Source: Methanimicrococcus sp.
Lineage (GTDB): Archaea > Halobacteriota > Methanosarcinia > Methanosarcinales > Methanosarcinaceae
Reading direction: 5' to 3'
Length of the DNA stretch: 10,909 nucleotides
Assembly (NCBI GenBank): GCA_009776675.1
Contig: WRNK01000023.1
Location: forward strand, 1-10,909
Position 1 is the stretch's first letter; each line of letters starts with the position of its first letter. The notes under the pieces are model-generated. The model saw nothing but the letters and a program-made list of their open reading frames with translations, was not told where the DNA came from and did no database searches. The position numbers and the translations under genes are program-made. Of the stretch, positions 1 through 5,314 are shown piece by piece.

Positions 1-2
1 GA

Positions 3-77
3 TTCATAGATTTCGTAAAAGAACAGTTAGAAACGGGTCACGATGAGAACAGAGATACTTATCAGGACCCTGAATAA
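3..77 (+). CDS. C-terminal end of a DUF2500-like small membrane protein (5' truncated by window edge)
   Basis: Only the last 24 codons and a TAA stop are visible. The reading frame begins Phe-Ile-Asp-Phe-Val-Lys, which lines up with the C-terminal Tyr-Ile-Asp-Phe-Thr-Lys of the complete gene that follows at 141-548. The DNA similarity continues past the coding end of the second copy: GATGAGAACAGAGA occurs at 42-55 here and again at 546-559 just after its stop. This supports an older tandem copy of the same gene, slightly longer at its C-terminus because the equivalent stop codons are absent. With so little sequence the call rests on the paralogy. It could be a decayed copy, since nothing upstream can be seen. 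Confidence 0.45.
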   Translation, partial: FIDFVKEQLETGHDENRDTYQDPE

Positions 78-140
78 AATTAATGTAGAAGCAGCGGTCG
101 AATATTGAAAAAACGATGATGGAATAAGAATCCTAAACAA

Positions 141-548
141 ATGAGGGCAGTTGCGAAATGGAAAACCAGAAAAGGAGATGATACTATAAACCCGATTTAT
201 GAATTGATATTTGGCTTCATCGCTCTTGGTCTTGGTTTCATCATCGTCATTGCCTGCTTTGTGGCTTTTTTTATCGTCGGGCTTAAGGAAGAGGCAAAAC
301 AAGGCACTCTTCCCGTGAAAACGGTCAAAGCAACGGTGAAATCAAACGATCCTCTCAAGACCAAACCGGGACACGATCGTCGTATGCTTGTCACTTTTGA
401 AACAAAAAAGGGTATTCTGAAATTCGGTTTTAGCTCGCAGGAATATTCCACTCTCAATCTCAAGGATCTGCGAAACGGCGACGACGGGACCCTGCGCTAT
501 CGGGGTACACAGTACATAGATTTCACAAAAGATAGTTATGAATGGTGA
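141..548 (+). CDS. DUF2500-like membrane-anchored protein (135 aa)
   Basis: The protein has a short basic N-terminus, one long hydrophobic stretch at about residues 19-48 (probably one membrane helix), then a soluble beta-rich domain of about 85 residues. The order of conserved features in that domain (a Thr-Val-Lys-Ala-Thr-Val strand, a Met-Leu-Val-Thr-Phe-Glu strand, Phe-Gly-Phe-Ser-Ser-Gln-Glu-Tyr, then Gly-Asp-Asp-Gly-Thr-Leu-Arg-Tyr-Arg-Gly-Thr-Gln-Tyr) resembles the DUF2500 family, which is mostly bacterial and of unknown function. The start is the only in-frame ATG before the hydrophobic segment; an in-frame stop lies at 117-119, and no convincing ribosome binding site is seen. The tail of a paralogue lies just upstream, so this is likely a tandem pair. 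It converges on purP. The family call is from motif memory, not a search. Confidence 0.65.
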   Translation: MRAVAKWKTRKGDDTINPIYELIFGFIALGLGFIIVIACFVAFFIVGLKEEAKQGTLPVKTVKATVKSNDPLKTKPGHDRRMLVTFETKKGILKFGFSSQEYSTLNLKDLRNGDDGTLRYRGTQYIDFTKDSYEW

Positions 549-643
549 TGAGAACAGAGAGAGGAACGAATTGAAAGATTTTTTTTCAAGCTCATGATTA
601 TGATTTATCACAAAAATATCTCTCTACTCTTGTCACGACCCTA

Positions 644-691
644 ATTTTAAATCAGCTTTTCTGTTTTATTTTAAATCAGCTGCTGCGATCT
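644..691. repeat. Two 24-bp direct repeats in the convergent intergenic gap
   Basis: ATTTTAAATCAGCT occurs at 644-657 and again at 668-681, 24 bp apart, with a degenerate third start near 693. The gap 549-725 between the DUF2500-like gene and purP holds these repeats, a T-rich run with weak dyad at 571-589 (TTGAAA...TTTCAA) that may end the plus-strand transcript, and the purP U-tract. I see no gene in it. Confidence 0.6.
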
Positions 692-702
692 TATTTCAAA
701 TT

Positions 703-725
703 TAAAAAAAGAAAAACGGATGAAT
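703..725 (-). terminator. U-rich transcription end of purP
   Basis: Read on the minus strand, the purP stop is followed within 10 nt by TTTTTCTTTTTTT. A U-rich tract without a strong hairpin is the usual form of archaeal intrinsic termination. Confidence 0.45.
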
Positions 726-1799
726 TTATGAGATAATTTCATCCAATTTGCCGAGTTGGATGGCAAGTTTTATTTCGCGGGCAATGCGGCGGCCCGTAGA
801 CATATTTTCTTCCAAAAGATCGGCATAAGGGGAACCTGAGATGTAGAGGTTTGTGCCGGCAACGATTCTTGCGGAAATTTCAAAGACTTTGATTTCCAAA
901 TTGTCCGTAAAGACGGTTTCCAAACAGAAGGGACCAATCATTCCGCCGAATCTTTCTAAGGATTCTTCAACAACGCGGCTTCCGAGTTCAAAGATGAGGG
1001 GGAGGAGAGATTCGCGTGCAACAAGCGGTACATTTCCGGTCACGACGTAGGTTGGGATAATGCCGGCTTCAAGAAGTTCTTTTGGAGAGCCGAGGCGGAA
1101 AATTTCATCCGCATTGGATTCGACGCGGCGGTCCATACTGAGCATTTCCAAACTGCCTTTGCTGAGCGTGTATCCGGTGTCTTTGATCGGGGAATAAAAG
1201 TAATGCAAATAATATCGGGTTCCTGTAATAAATTTTTGAAGCGTAAATGTTTTTGAGGGATCGATGTGTTCCAAAAAGTCGTCGTAGGTTTTGGCAATAA
1301 AAAAACCTTTGCCGCCTTGGGCGCCATCGTATTTGACCATAACCGGACCGTCAATATCGCGCGGATCTTCAATCACATCCGGCATATGTATTCCGGCACC
1401 GACGAGCCATTGCCTTTCTTTTTTACGATCGGATTCCCATTCCAAAACATCGCGGTTTCCAAATGTCGGAAGACCAAGTTCAATGAATTTATCCGTTCCC
1501 ATGTAAGCGATAAATGAGCCGTGCGGAATGATGATGACATTTTTTGCTCTCAGTTCATCCATTTTGTCAAGAAGCTCATCATAGCGATTTAAAACCAAAA
1601 ATTCATCCGGTTTTGCCAGCGGAAAAGCATCATAATATTTCGGCGGCTTGTTTAAGCAAATGCCGAGCGTTTTAAACCCTTCTTTGCGGGCGCCGTCAAA
1701 GATTTGGAGACTGGAATGAGAACAAATTGTGGCAATCGTGATGTTGTTCAAGTCGTACGATTTCACAATATTGAGAATGTCTTTTTTTGTATAGATCAT
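726..1799 (-). CDS. purP: Formate-dependent AICAR ligase (FAICAR synthetase)
   Basis: PurP makes 5-formaminoimidazole-4-carboxamide ribotide from AICAR, formate and ATP. It is the ninth step of archaeal purine synthesis and replaces the folate-dependent PurH transformylase. The 357-residue product has the full expected length (about 360). Visible family features are an N-terminal Thr-Ile-Cys-Ser-His-Ser-Ser-Leu-Gln-Ile-Phe-Asp-Gly stretch (residues 23-36), Pro-His-Gly-Ser-Phe at 92-96, the ATP-grasp glycine loop Lys-Tyr-Asp-Gly-Ala-Gln-Gly-Gly-Lys-Gly at 156-165, and the metal/ATP site region Cys-Leu-Glu-Thr-Val-Phe (292-297) with Phe-Glu-Ile-Ser-Ala-Arg-Ile-Val-Ala-Gly-Thr (306-316). The ATG start is supported by AAGGA 9 nt upstream and a TATA box. 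It is a single-gene transcript, convergent with the DUF2500-like gene. No other purine genes are in view. Many methanogens carry additional PurP paralogues, so paralogue identity is open. Confidence 0.95.
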   Translation of the reverse strand: MIYTKKDILNIVKSYDLNNITIATICSHSSLQIFDGARKEGFKTLGICLNKPPKYYDAFPLAKPDEFLVLNRYDELLDKMDELRAKNVIIIPHGSFIAYMGTDKFIELGLPTFGNRDVLEWESDRKKERQWLVGAGIHMPDVIEDPRDIDGPVMVKYDGAQGGKGFFIAKTYDDFLEHIDPSKTFTLQKFITGTRYYLHYFYSPIKDTGYTLSKGSLEMLSMDRRVESNADEIFRLGSPKELLEAGIIPTYVVTGNVPLVARESLLPLIFELGSRVVEESLERFGGMIGPFCLETVFTDNLEIKVFEISARIVAGTNLYISGSPYADLLEENMSTGRRIAREIKLAIQLGKLDEIIS

Positions 1800-1805
1800 A
1801 AAAAT

Positions 1806-1849
1806 AAATCCTTGAACTTTTGACTTTAAAAGAAGTTATTATATTTAAG
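1806..1849 (-). promoter_or_regulatory. purP promoter (TATA box and ribosome binding site)
   Basis: On the minus strand CTTAAATATAA (1849-1839) matches an archaeal TATA box. A start about 26 nt downstream (near 1818) would give a leader of roughly 20 nt carrying AAGGATTT (1813-1806) before the ATG. Confidence 0.6.
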
Positions 1850-1961
1850 CTTATTTTTTGAAGGAACAAAAAAGTGAAAGCAGAATACGAAAAAAAAATG
1901 AAAAATGTTTTAAAAATCAAAAAATGTCCTGAATCGTCTTTGGTGATTTTTATGACAGCTA

Positions 1962-2113
1962 AACCGATGCGTTTGAAAAAAAATGCCGGCAACCAATTCG
2001 ACATATTGAAAAAAATGATGACAATCAATTCGACATATTGAAAAAAATGCCGGCAACCAATTTGGTATATTGAAAAAAATGATGACGATCAATTCAATGC
2101 GTTTGAAAAAAAG
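1962..2113. repeat. 32-bp tandem repeat array with two alternating variants
   Basis: Units run 1962-1993, 1994-2025, 2026-2057 and 2058-2089, with a partial unit 2090-2113. All share CAATTNNNNNNNTTGAAAAAAATG-type cores, and the unit ends alternate between GCCGGCAAC and GATGACAAT/GATGACGAT. The effective period is therefore 64 bp. The two outermost units share ATGCGTTTGAAAAAAA, while the inner ones have (A/G)TATTGAAAAAAATG. The period is not a multiple of three, so this is not protein-coding. It lies after the rps3ae terminator hairpin and 120-270 bp upstream of the purP promoter, and on the rps3ae strand every unit presents a run of seven or eight T. Confidence 0.9.
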
Positions 2114-2154
2114 AAGAAAAGAAAAAAAAGGAAAATTTGATGAATCAAATTTTC
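2109..2154 (-). terminator. rps3ae hairpin terminator
   Basis: Eleven bases after the rps3ae stop, a perfect 10-bp inverted repeat GAAAATTTGA / TCAAATTTTC (2131-2140 and 2145-2154) with a 4-nt loop is followed on the minus strand by a long T-rich tract (2130-2109). The form is like a bacterial intrinsic terminator, which several archaeal genes also use. Confidence 0.7.
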
Positions 2155-2165
2155 GAGAAATAAGT

Positions 2166-2903
2166 TTAGTTTTCAGTCGGCTCTTCTGCGACAGATTCTT
2201 CAACGGGTTCTGCAACAGGTTCTGCGACAGGTTCTGCGACAGGTTCTGCAACAGGTTCTGCGACAGGTTCTGCAACAGGTTCTGCTGCCGGCGCTGCTTC
2301 TTGCTGCGGGATACGTCTTTGAGCCGGTGTCTTAACAACTTCGGTCTTTCTGACTTCAACTCTTCTCAGCGGGTAGATGTTTTTGGTTTGCTTGTAAACC
2401 ATGGAAGAGAGTTTTCCGGTAACGATTTCTTGAATCAAGTCTTCGAAGTTGATTTTAACGGCACGTCTGACAACAATGCGTGTCATAAGTGCTCTGATGG
2501 CTTTAATTTGGCTGGTTCTTGCGCGTTTGACTGTAAAACAAGTCGGTTTGATGGTCACAATGTAGCCGTCAGCGGTTCTGACTGTTAAAATGGAATCAAT
2601 TTTAGATGTTTGTCTTTTTACAATGGAGCGGAGATAGTCGTTTGTCAAGTGGTGCCCGAGGAAAGCCGTTTCAGCAACATCGCCGTTGATTCGGACAATT
2701 CTAAATCTCATTTTGATGTTGTTTTTGGACATATCGTTTGTCATTTCACCGACAGTTGTTTCGATGATGCGGTCAATCATTAATTCAGGATCGGATGCAA
2801 CTGTTTGTCCGACCTGCATGCGATTTAAGAATTCAGGAGCGACAATGTTATACCATTTCTTTTCTTTCCAGCTGTCCACTTTCTTTTGCTGTTTTCTTGC
2901 CAT
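2166..2903 (-). CDS. rps3ae: 30S ribosomal protein S3Ae (eS1)
   Basis: Component of the small ribosomal subunit found in archaea and eukaryotes, located near the mRNA exit on the platform. The first 205 or so residues carry the family pattern: Trp-Lys-Glu-Lys-Lys-Trp-Tyr near residues 12-18, Phe-Leu-Gly-His-His-Leu-Thr-Asn-Asp-Tyr-Leu-Arg-Ser-Ile-Val, then Thr-Ile-Lys-Pro-Thr-Cys-Phe-Thr-Val-Lys-Arg-Ala, and Tyr-Pro-Leu-Arg-Arg-Val-Glu-Val-Arg-Lys-Thr. The last 40 residues are an acidic, proline-rich tail of tandem Glu-Pro-Val-Ala units, an extension on a family usually near 200 residues. The ATG is preceded by AAAGGA at a good distance. The gene is monocistronic here, with a very long leader and a hairpin terminator. 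In many euryarchaea it lies close to recJ and pcc1; here serS and a small gene separate them. Confidence 0.96.
   Translation of the reverse strand: MARKQQKKVDSWKEKKWYNIVAPEFLNRMQVGQTVASDPELMIDRIIETTVGEMTNDMSKNNIKMRFRIVRINGDVAETAFLGHHLTNDYLRSIVKRQTSKIDSILTVRTADGYIVTIKPTCFTVKRARTSQIKAIRALMTRIVVRRAVKINFEDLIQEIVTGKLSSMVYKQTKNIYPLRRVEVRKTEVVKTPAQRRIPQQEAAPAAEPVAEPVAEPVAEPVAEPVAEPVAEPVEESVAEEPTEN
2200..2283 (-). repeat. 12-bp coding repeat in the S3Ae tail
   Basis: Seven 12-bp units of the form GC(A/G)ACAGGTTCT on the plus strand (the first one diverged, TCAACGGGTTCT), encoding Glu-Pro-Val-Ala on the minus strand. Units are nearly identical at DNA level, so copy number is expected to vary by slippage between strains. 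Confidence 0.95.
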
Positions 2904-3164
2904 AATAATTTCCTTTATTTTTATTTGATTTTTGAATAAGGGGGATGATGTTAATGATGTAAATGATGATGTTAATGGTGATGTGTATTTGAGAGCTGAT
3001 ATTCATTGAAAAGAAGTATCCCAAAGAGGGAAATTTTTCAATAGAAATCATGTGCGGCGTAGAATGATAGCTTACGCCAATGCAAACATAACACAAAATC
3101 GACTTCAAGAGAAGTCTGATAAAACTCCGAATTGGAGTCGAAATAAGAATAGAATTTAATTGGC
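2904..3164 (-). promoter_or_regulatory. Long structured 5' leader of rps3ae (or an independent small RNA)
   Basis: No TATA box is seen close to rps3ae; the nearest good one is at 3184-3195, implying a leader of about 260 nt. In transcript order it can fold as: ACTCC/GGAGT (3138-3124); GACTTC/GAAGTC with a UCUU loop (3116-3101), extendable by AUC/GAU; GGCGUA/UACGCC (3077-3055), extendable by UGUGU/GCACA; and a nested hairpin with outer AUUGAAAA/UUUUCAAU (3042-3035 with 3012-3005) and inner UCCC/GGGA. Then 82 nt (2995-2914) contain no G at all and include a repeated ATGATGTTA-type motif read on the plus strand (2945-2984). The first G residues after that are the ribosome binding site itself. 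Function unknown. Confidence 0.45.
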
Positions 3165-3183
3165 AAGAACAGAAGAGAGTAAT

Positions 3184-3195
3184 AATATATAAAGG
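3184..3195 (-). promoter_or_regulatory. Probable rps3ae TATA box
   Basis: On the minus strand CCTTTATATATTATT matches the archaeal TATA consensus TTTATATA, with a predicted start near 3164. It sits immediately after the terminator of the upstream small gene. A second, similar TTCCTTTATAAA lies at 3243-3252, but a start from it would fall inside that terminator. Confidence 0.5.
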
Positions 3196-3204
3196 AAATG
3201 GTTT

Positions 3205-3237
3205 TAAAAAAATAAAAAAGAAGCTAAAAGCAGCTTC
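3205..3237 (-). terminator. Hairpin terminator of the 45-residue gene
   Basis: GAAGCT/AGCTTC (3220-3225, 3232-3237) with a 6-nt loop is followed on the minus strand by CTTTTTTATTTTTTT. It lies about 60 nt beyond the small gene's stop and just before the rps3ae TATA box, so it separates two transcripts. Confidence 0.65.
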
Positions 3238-3298
3238 AGACGATTTATAAAGGAATTATTGGAAAAATTGAATAGTTTTATTCAAAAAACAAACAAGC

Positions 3299-3436
3299 TT
3301 ATTTTTTCTTTCCGCCAAAGATTGCACCTTTTGCGGATTTGATTCCAGATTGCACTGCTTTTCTCGTCTCATCTCTTGCAGCCTTGTTCACTTCATCTTT
3401 TGCTGTCTTTTCCACTGTATCTTTTACACCTGTCAT
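3299..3436 (-). CDS. 45-residue lysine- and alanine-rich helical protein, LEA-like
   Basis: A complete small gene: ATG preceded by AAGGAGAAGA (core AAGGAG, 8 nt spacer), an A/T-rich promoter at 3508-3519, and a hairpin terminator downstream. The product is highly charged, with no Cys, Trp, Tyr or Pro and only one Phe. It falls into three 11-residue steps from residue 4 to 36 (Val-Lys-Asp-Thr-Val-Glu-Lys-Thr-Ala-Lys-Asp; Glu-Val-Asn-Lys-Ala-Ala-Arg-Asp-Glu-Thr-Arg; Lys-Ala-Val-Gln-Ser-Gly-Ile-Lys-Ser-Ala-Lys). These resemble the 11-mer amphipathic helices of group 3 LEA proteins or amphipathic membrane-surface helices. The C-terminus is Gly-Gly-Lys-Lys-Lys. No established family is recognised. 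A stress-protective, membrane-surface or nucleic-acid-binding role are all possible. Confidence is high that it is a gene, low on function. Confidence 0.75.
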   Translation of the reverse strand: MTGVKDTVEKTAKDEVNKAARDETRKAVQSGIKSAKGAIFGGKKK

Positions 3437-3507
3437 ATTTTCTTCTCCTTGTGAATGAATTAATAATTGAATTCCAAAGAATCCTTAGAAACACTCTGCC
3501 ACCAAAT

Positions 3508-3519
3508 TATATATATTTA
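3508..3519 (-). promoter_or_regulatory. TATA box of the 45-residue gene
   Basis: On the minus strand CATAAATATATATAATTTGG contains an extended TATA-like run. A start near 3486 would give a leader of about 50 nt ending in the AAGGAG site (3450-3445). Confidence 0.5.
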
Positions 3520-3536
3520 TGTCTCAGATTTTTCCA

Positions 3537-3620
3537 AAAAGTCTAAAAACAATCGGTTTTCATGAAAAATCTGAAAATAATCGGTTTTCATGAAAAATCT
3601 AAAAATAATTGGTTTTCATG
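3537..3620. repeat. Three 28-bp tandem direct repeats downstream of serS
   Basis: Units 3537-3564, 3565-3592 and 3593-3620 share the end TCGGTTTTCATG (one unit TTGGTTTTCATG) and differ at only a few positions. On the serS strand each starts CATGAAAACC and ends in a T-run. They lie between the serS terminator and the promoter of the small gene. They have no CRISPR-like spacers, since the repeats abut directly. Confidence 0.95.
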
Positions 3621-3658
3621 AAACTTCATTTTTTGTAGAATTGATTTAATAAATGTTC

Positions 3659-3693
3659 AAAAACAAAAAAAAGAAAAGGAAAGCCTCCTTTTC
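3659..3693 (-). terminator. serS hairpin terminator
   Basis: GAAAAGGA/TCCTTTTC (3673-3680 and 3686-3693, 5-nt loop) begins two bases after the serS stop and is followed on the minus strand by TTTTTTTTGTTTTT-type sequence down to about 3659. Confidence 0.7.
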
Positions 3694-3695
3694 AA

Positions 3696-5198
3696 TTACA
3701 TGAATTTAACAATCTTTGGCATACTTCCAAATCTCTTTTTAACTTCCGGCGGCCACTTTTCAGGATCAAGCCCGTGCTGTGCCAAAAAAACAGCTGTCCA
3801 GCGTTCCAAACCGACGCCGGAACATCCACTCCAAAGTTTTTCACCGCTTTGGCTTTTTACGTTAAAGCCGTTTGGATACTTTTCGCCGTTAATGCTGACG
3901 TTTTGAAATTCCAGCCATTCGCCTTCAGGACCGCGATACGGGAGCGGTGCTTCATAGTCGGTGGTTCCGGTAACTTCGTCGGCTGCAATGCCGGCAATGC
4001 CTTCTTGTGCCATAAACCATGGTGTAACCCATGCTTTTCGCCACTTCAAATCGAGGAGATCATTGAAAATATGCATATATCTGTCGTGAAGATTTTGAGT
4101 GACTTCAACGACTTGCTCTTTGGTACCGATCCAAACCAACTCGATTCTGTGGAATTCGTCAACACGCTCAATACCGTGAATGCCGCCGCTTTCGTATCTG
4201 TGAGATGTGCCGGAGCGGTCAAATATCAGAATTGGCAAGCTGTCTGTTGCAATAGTTTCGCCTTGGAAAAAACCCCAAGACGGCGGACACTGTGCATAAC
4301 ACATACCGCCGATCGGATCGCCGATTTTTTCTTTAATCAATTCTGTCGGCACTTCATGAGTGACTTTGTAGTAATCCATCACATCTTCCCAGTAAGCGGG
4401 ATCGCGGGTTTTGGGCGGGCAGACATAGTAAATTTCGGGATAAACGCCTTTGGCATGACCGGAGCGTTTCCAAATGTCCCACATAATCATTTTGGGAAAA
4501 ATCATTTCATCATAGCCAAGCGGCTTTAAAATTTCATCAACGACAATTTGTTCAAAGACGCGGAATAATTTTGTTGTCACAGGCCCGTGAATCCACTGGC
4601 CTCTGCCGGCGCCGCGTTTTAGCCAGCCGGCGTTGAGCATCTCTTCCGTCGGGTCTGCCGTGAAATGAAACGGGCGGTCTTTGCTTTCCCATAACAAATT
4701 CCAGTGTTCCGCTTTGGCGCCGTATTCGCCTTGATCCAATTTGTCTTCAATCAATGTCAAAATGCGGTCAGGAACCTGATTTCTCATTTCAGCTTCGCCG
4801 ACTTCCAATGCCAAGACAAGGGTGTTGTTTTCAAAAGTGACAGATTGAACATACGGAATTTTTTTGTTCTTCAAATCATGGTCAGACGCAACCGTAATTG
4901 TGAAAGTCTCAACATCCATTCCGCGAATACCGATTTTATGCGTTTTTCCAAGAGCGTCGGCGAGCGGTTTTCTCAGACGCATAATCGCATCGTGAACACG
5001 GACATAACGACCGGATGCCAATTCAATTTGAATGGCGTTGCCGTCTAACTTCCAGGATTTGATTTGAGCGCCTTCGCCTTCGGGGGCGCCTTTGGCTAAA
5101 ATTGTTTTTTCAGCTTCTGCCATCACGCGTTCAATATCTCCTTTAGCAGCAGCCGGATCGGCACTTGTTTTTAAAGAAGCTTTTAAGTAAAATTCCAT
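3696..5198 (-). CDS. serS: Seryl-tRNA synthetase, methanogen-type (class II, zinc-dependent)
   Basis: Charges tRNA(Ser) with serine; by misacylation it also supplies the first step to selenocysteine where that pathway exists. This is the rare archaeal form, not the common SerRS: the N-terminal domain (residues 1 to about 165) is unlike the usual coiled-coil arm and the active site carries a zinc. The three zinc ligands known for the Methanosarcina barkeri enzyme (Cys306, Glu355, Cys461) fall here at Cys304, Glu353 and Cys459, a constant offset of two, as expected for a 500-residue protein against 502. Class II features include [11 protein letters not shown] (326-336) and Gly-Val-Gly-Leu-Glu-Arg-Trp at 461-467 (motif 3). 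The ATG start follows AGGATG with a 9-nt spacer and a TATA box. It is flanked by its own terminator. Some Methanosarcina carry a second, common-type SerRS, which cannot be judged here. Confidence 0.96.
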   Translation of the reverse strand: MEFYLKASLKTSADPAAAKGDIERVMAEAEKTILAKGAPEGEGAQIKSWKLDGNAIQIELASGRYVRVHDAIMRLRKPLADALGKTHKIGIRGMDVETFTITVASDHDLKNKKIPYVQSVTFENNTLVLALEVGEAEMRNQVPDRILTLIEDKLDQGEYGAKAEHWNLLWESKDRPFHFTADPTEEMLNAGWLKRGAGRGQWIHGPVTTKLFRVFEQIVVDEILKPLGYDEMIFPKMIMWDIWKRSGHAKGVYPEIYYVCPPKTRDPAYWEDVMDYYKVTHEVPTELIKEKIGDPIGGMCYAQCPPSWGFFQGETIATDSLPILIFDRSGTSHRYESGGIHGIERVDEFHRIELVWIGTKEQVVEVTQNLHDRYMHIFNDLLDLKWRKAWVTPWFMAQEGIAGIAADEVTGTTDYEAPLPYRGPEGEWLEFQNVSINGEKYPNGFNVKSQSGEKLWSGCSGVGLERWTAVFLAQHGLDPEKWPPEVKKRFGSMPKIVKFM

Positions 5199-5207
5199 GT
5201 TTGAAAC

Positions 5208-5243
5208 ATCCTATTGCTTTTGAATGATTTATAAATTATAAAT
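5208..5243 (-). promoter_or_regulatory. serS promoter and ribosome binding site
   Basis: On the minus strand TTTATAATTTATAAATC (5242-5226) gives two overlapping TATA-like boxes, and AGGATG (5213-5208) precedes the ATG by 9 nt. Depending on which box is used, the leader is very short, about 5-15 nt. Confidence 0.5.
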
Positions 5244-5314
5244 TCAATGAATACAAAAATGATATGAAATCAATAAACGGTTTGAAATGAGTAGAAAAAG
5301 TCTCTATCGGTTTA

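Noticed and set aside
1874..2041. Plus-strand 55-codon frame starting GTG with AAGGA eight bases upstream
   Set aside because: It runs into the 32-bp array, whose period shifts the frame, and ends there. There is no recognisable protein pattern, and the only TATA-like site overlaps that of purP. It could be a remnant, but it is not supported.
2943..3000. Possible C/D box small RNA on the plus strand (ATGATGA and CTGA present)
   Set aside because: The TGATGA-like hits come from a short repeat, no proper D' and C' boxes are found, and no terminal stem is seen.
2848..3108. Minus-strand frame of 86 codons over the rps3ae leader
   Set aside because: It overlaps the start of rps3ae in another frame, has Ile-rich low-complexity content from the ATGATGTTA repeat, and lacks a ribosome binding site.
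3055..3141. tRNA-like cluster of hairpins
   Set aside because: There is no acceptor stem, no GTTC-type T loop and no anticodon arm in the right place on either strand.
3537..3620. CRISPR array
   Set aside because: The 28-bp units abut with no spacers and there are no cas genes.
3774..4529. Plus-strand open frame of 251 codons inside serS
   Set aside because: It is antisense to a strongly conserved synthetase and shows no family features; it is a shadow of the serS coding pattern.
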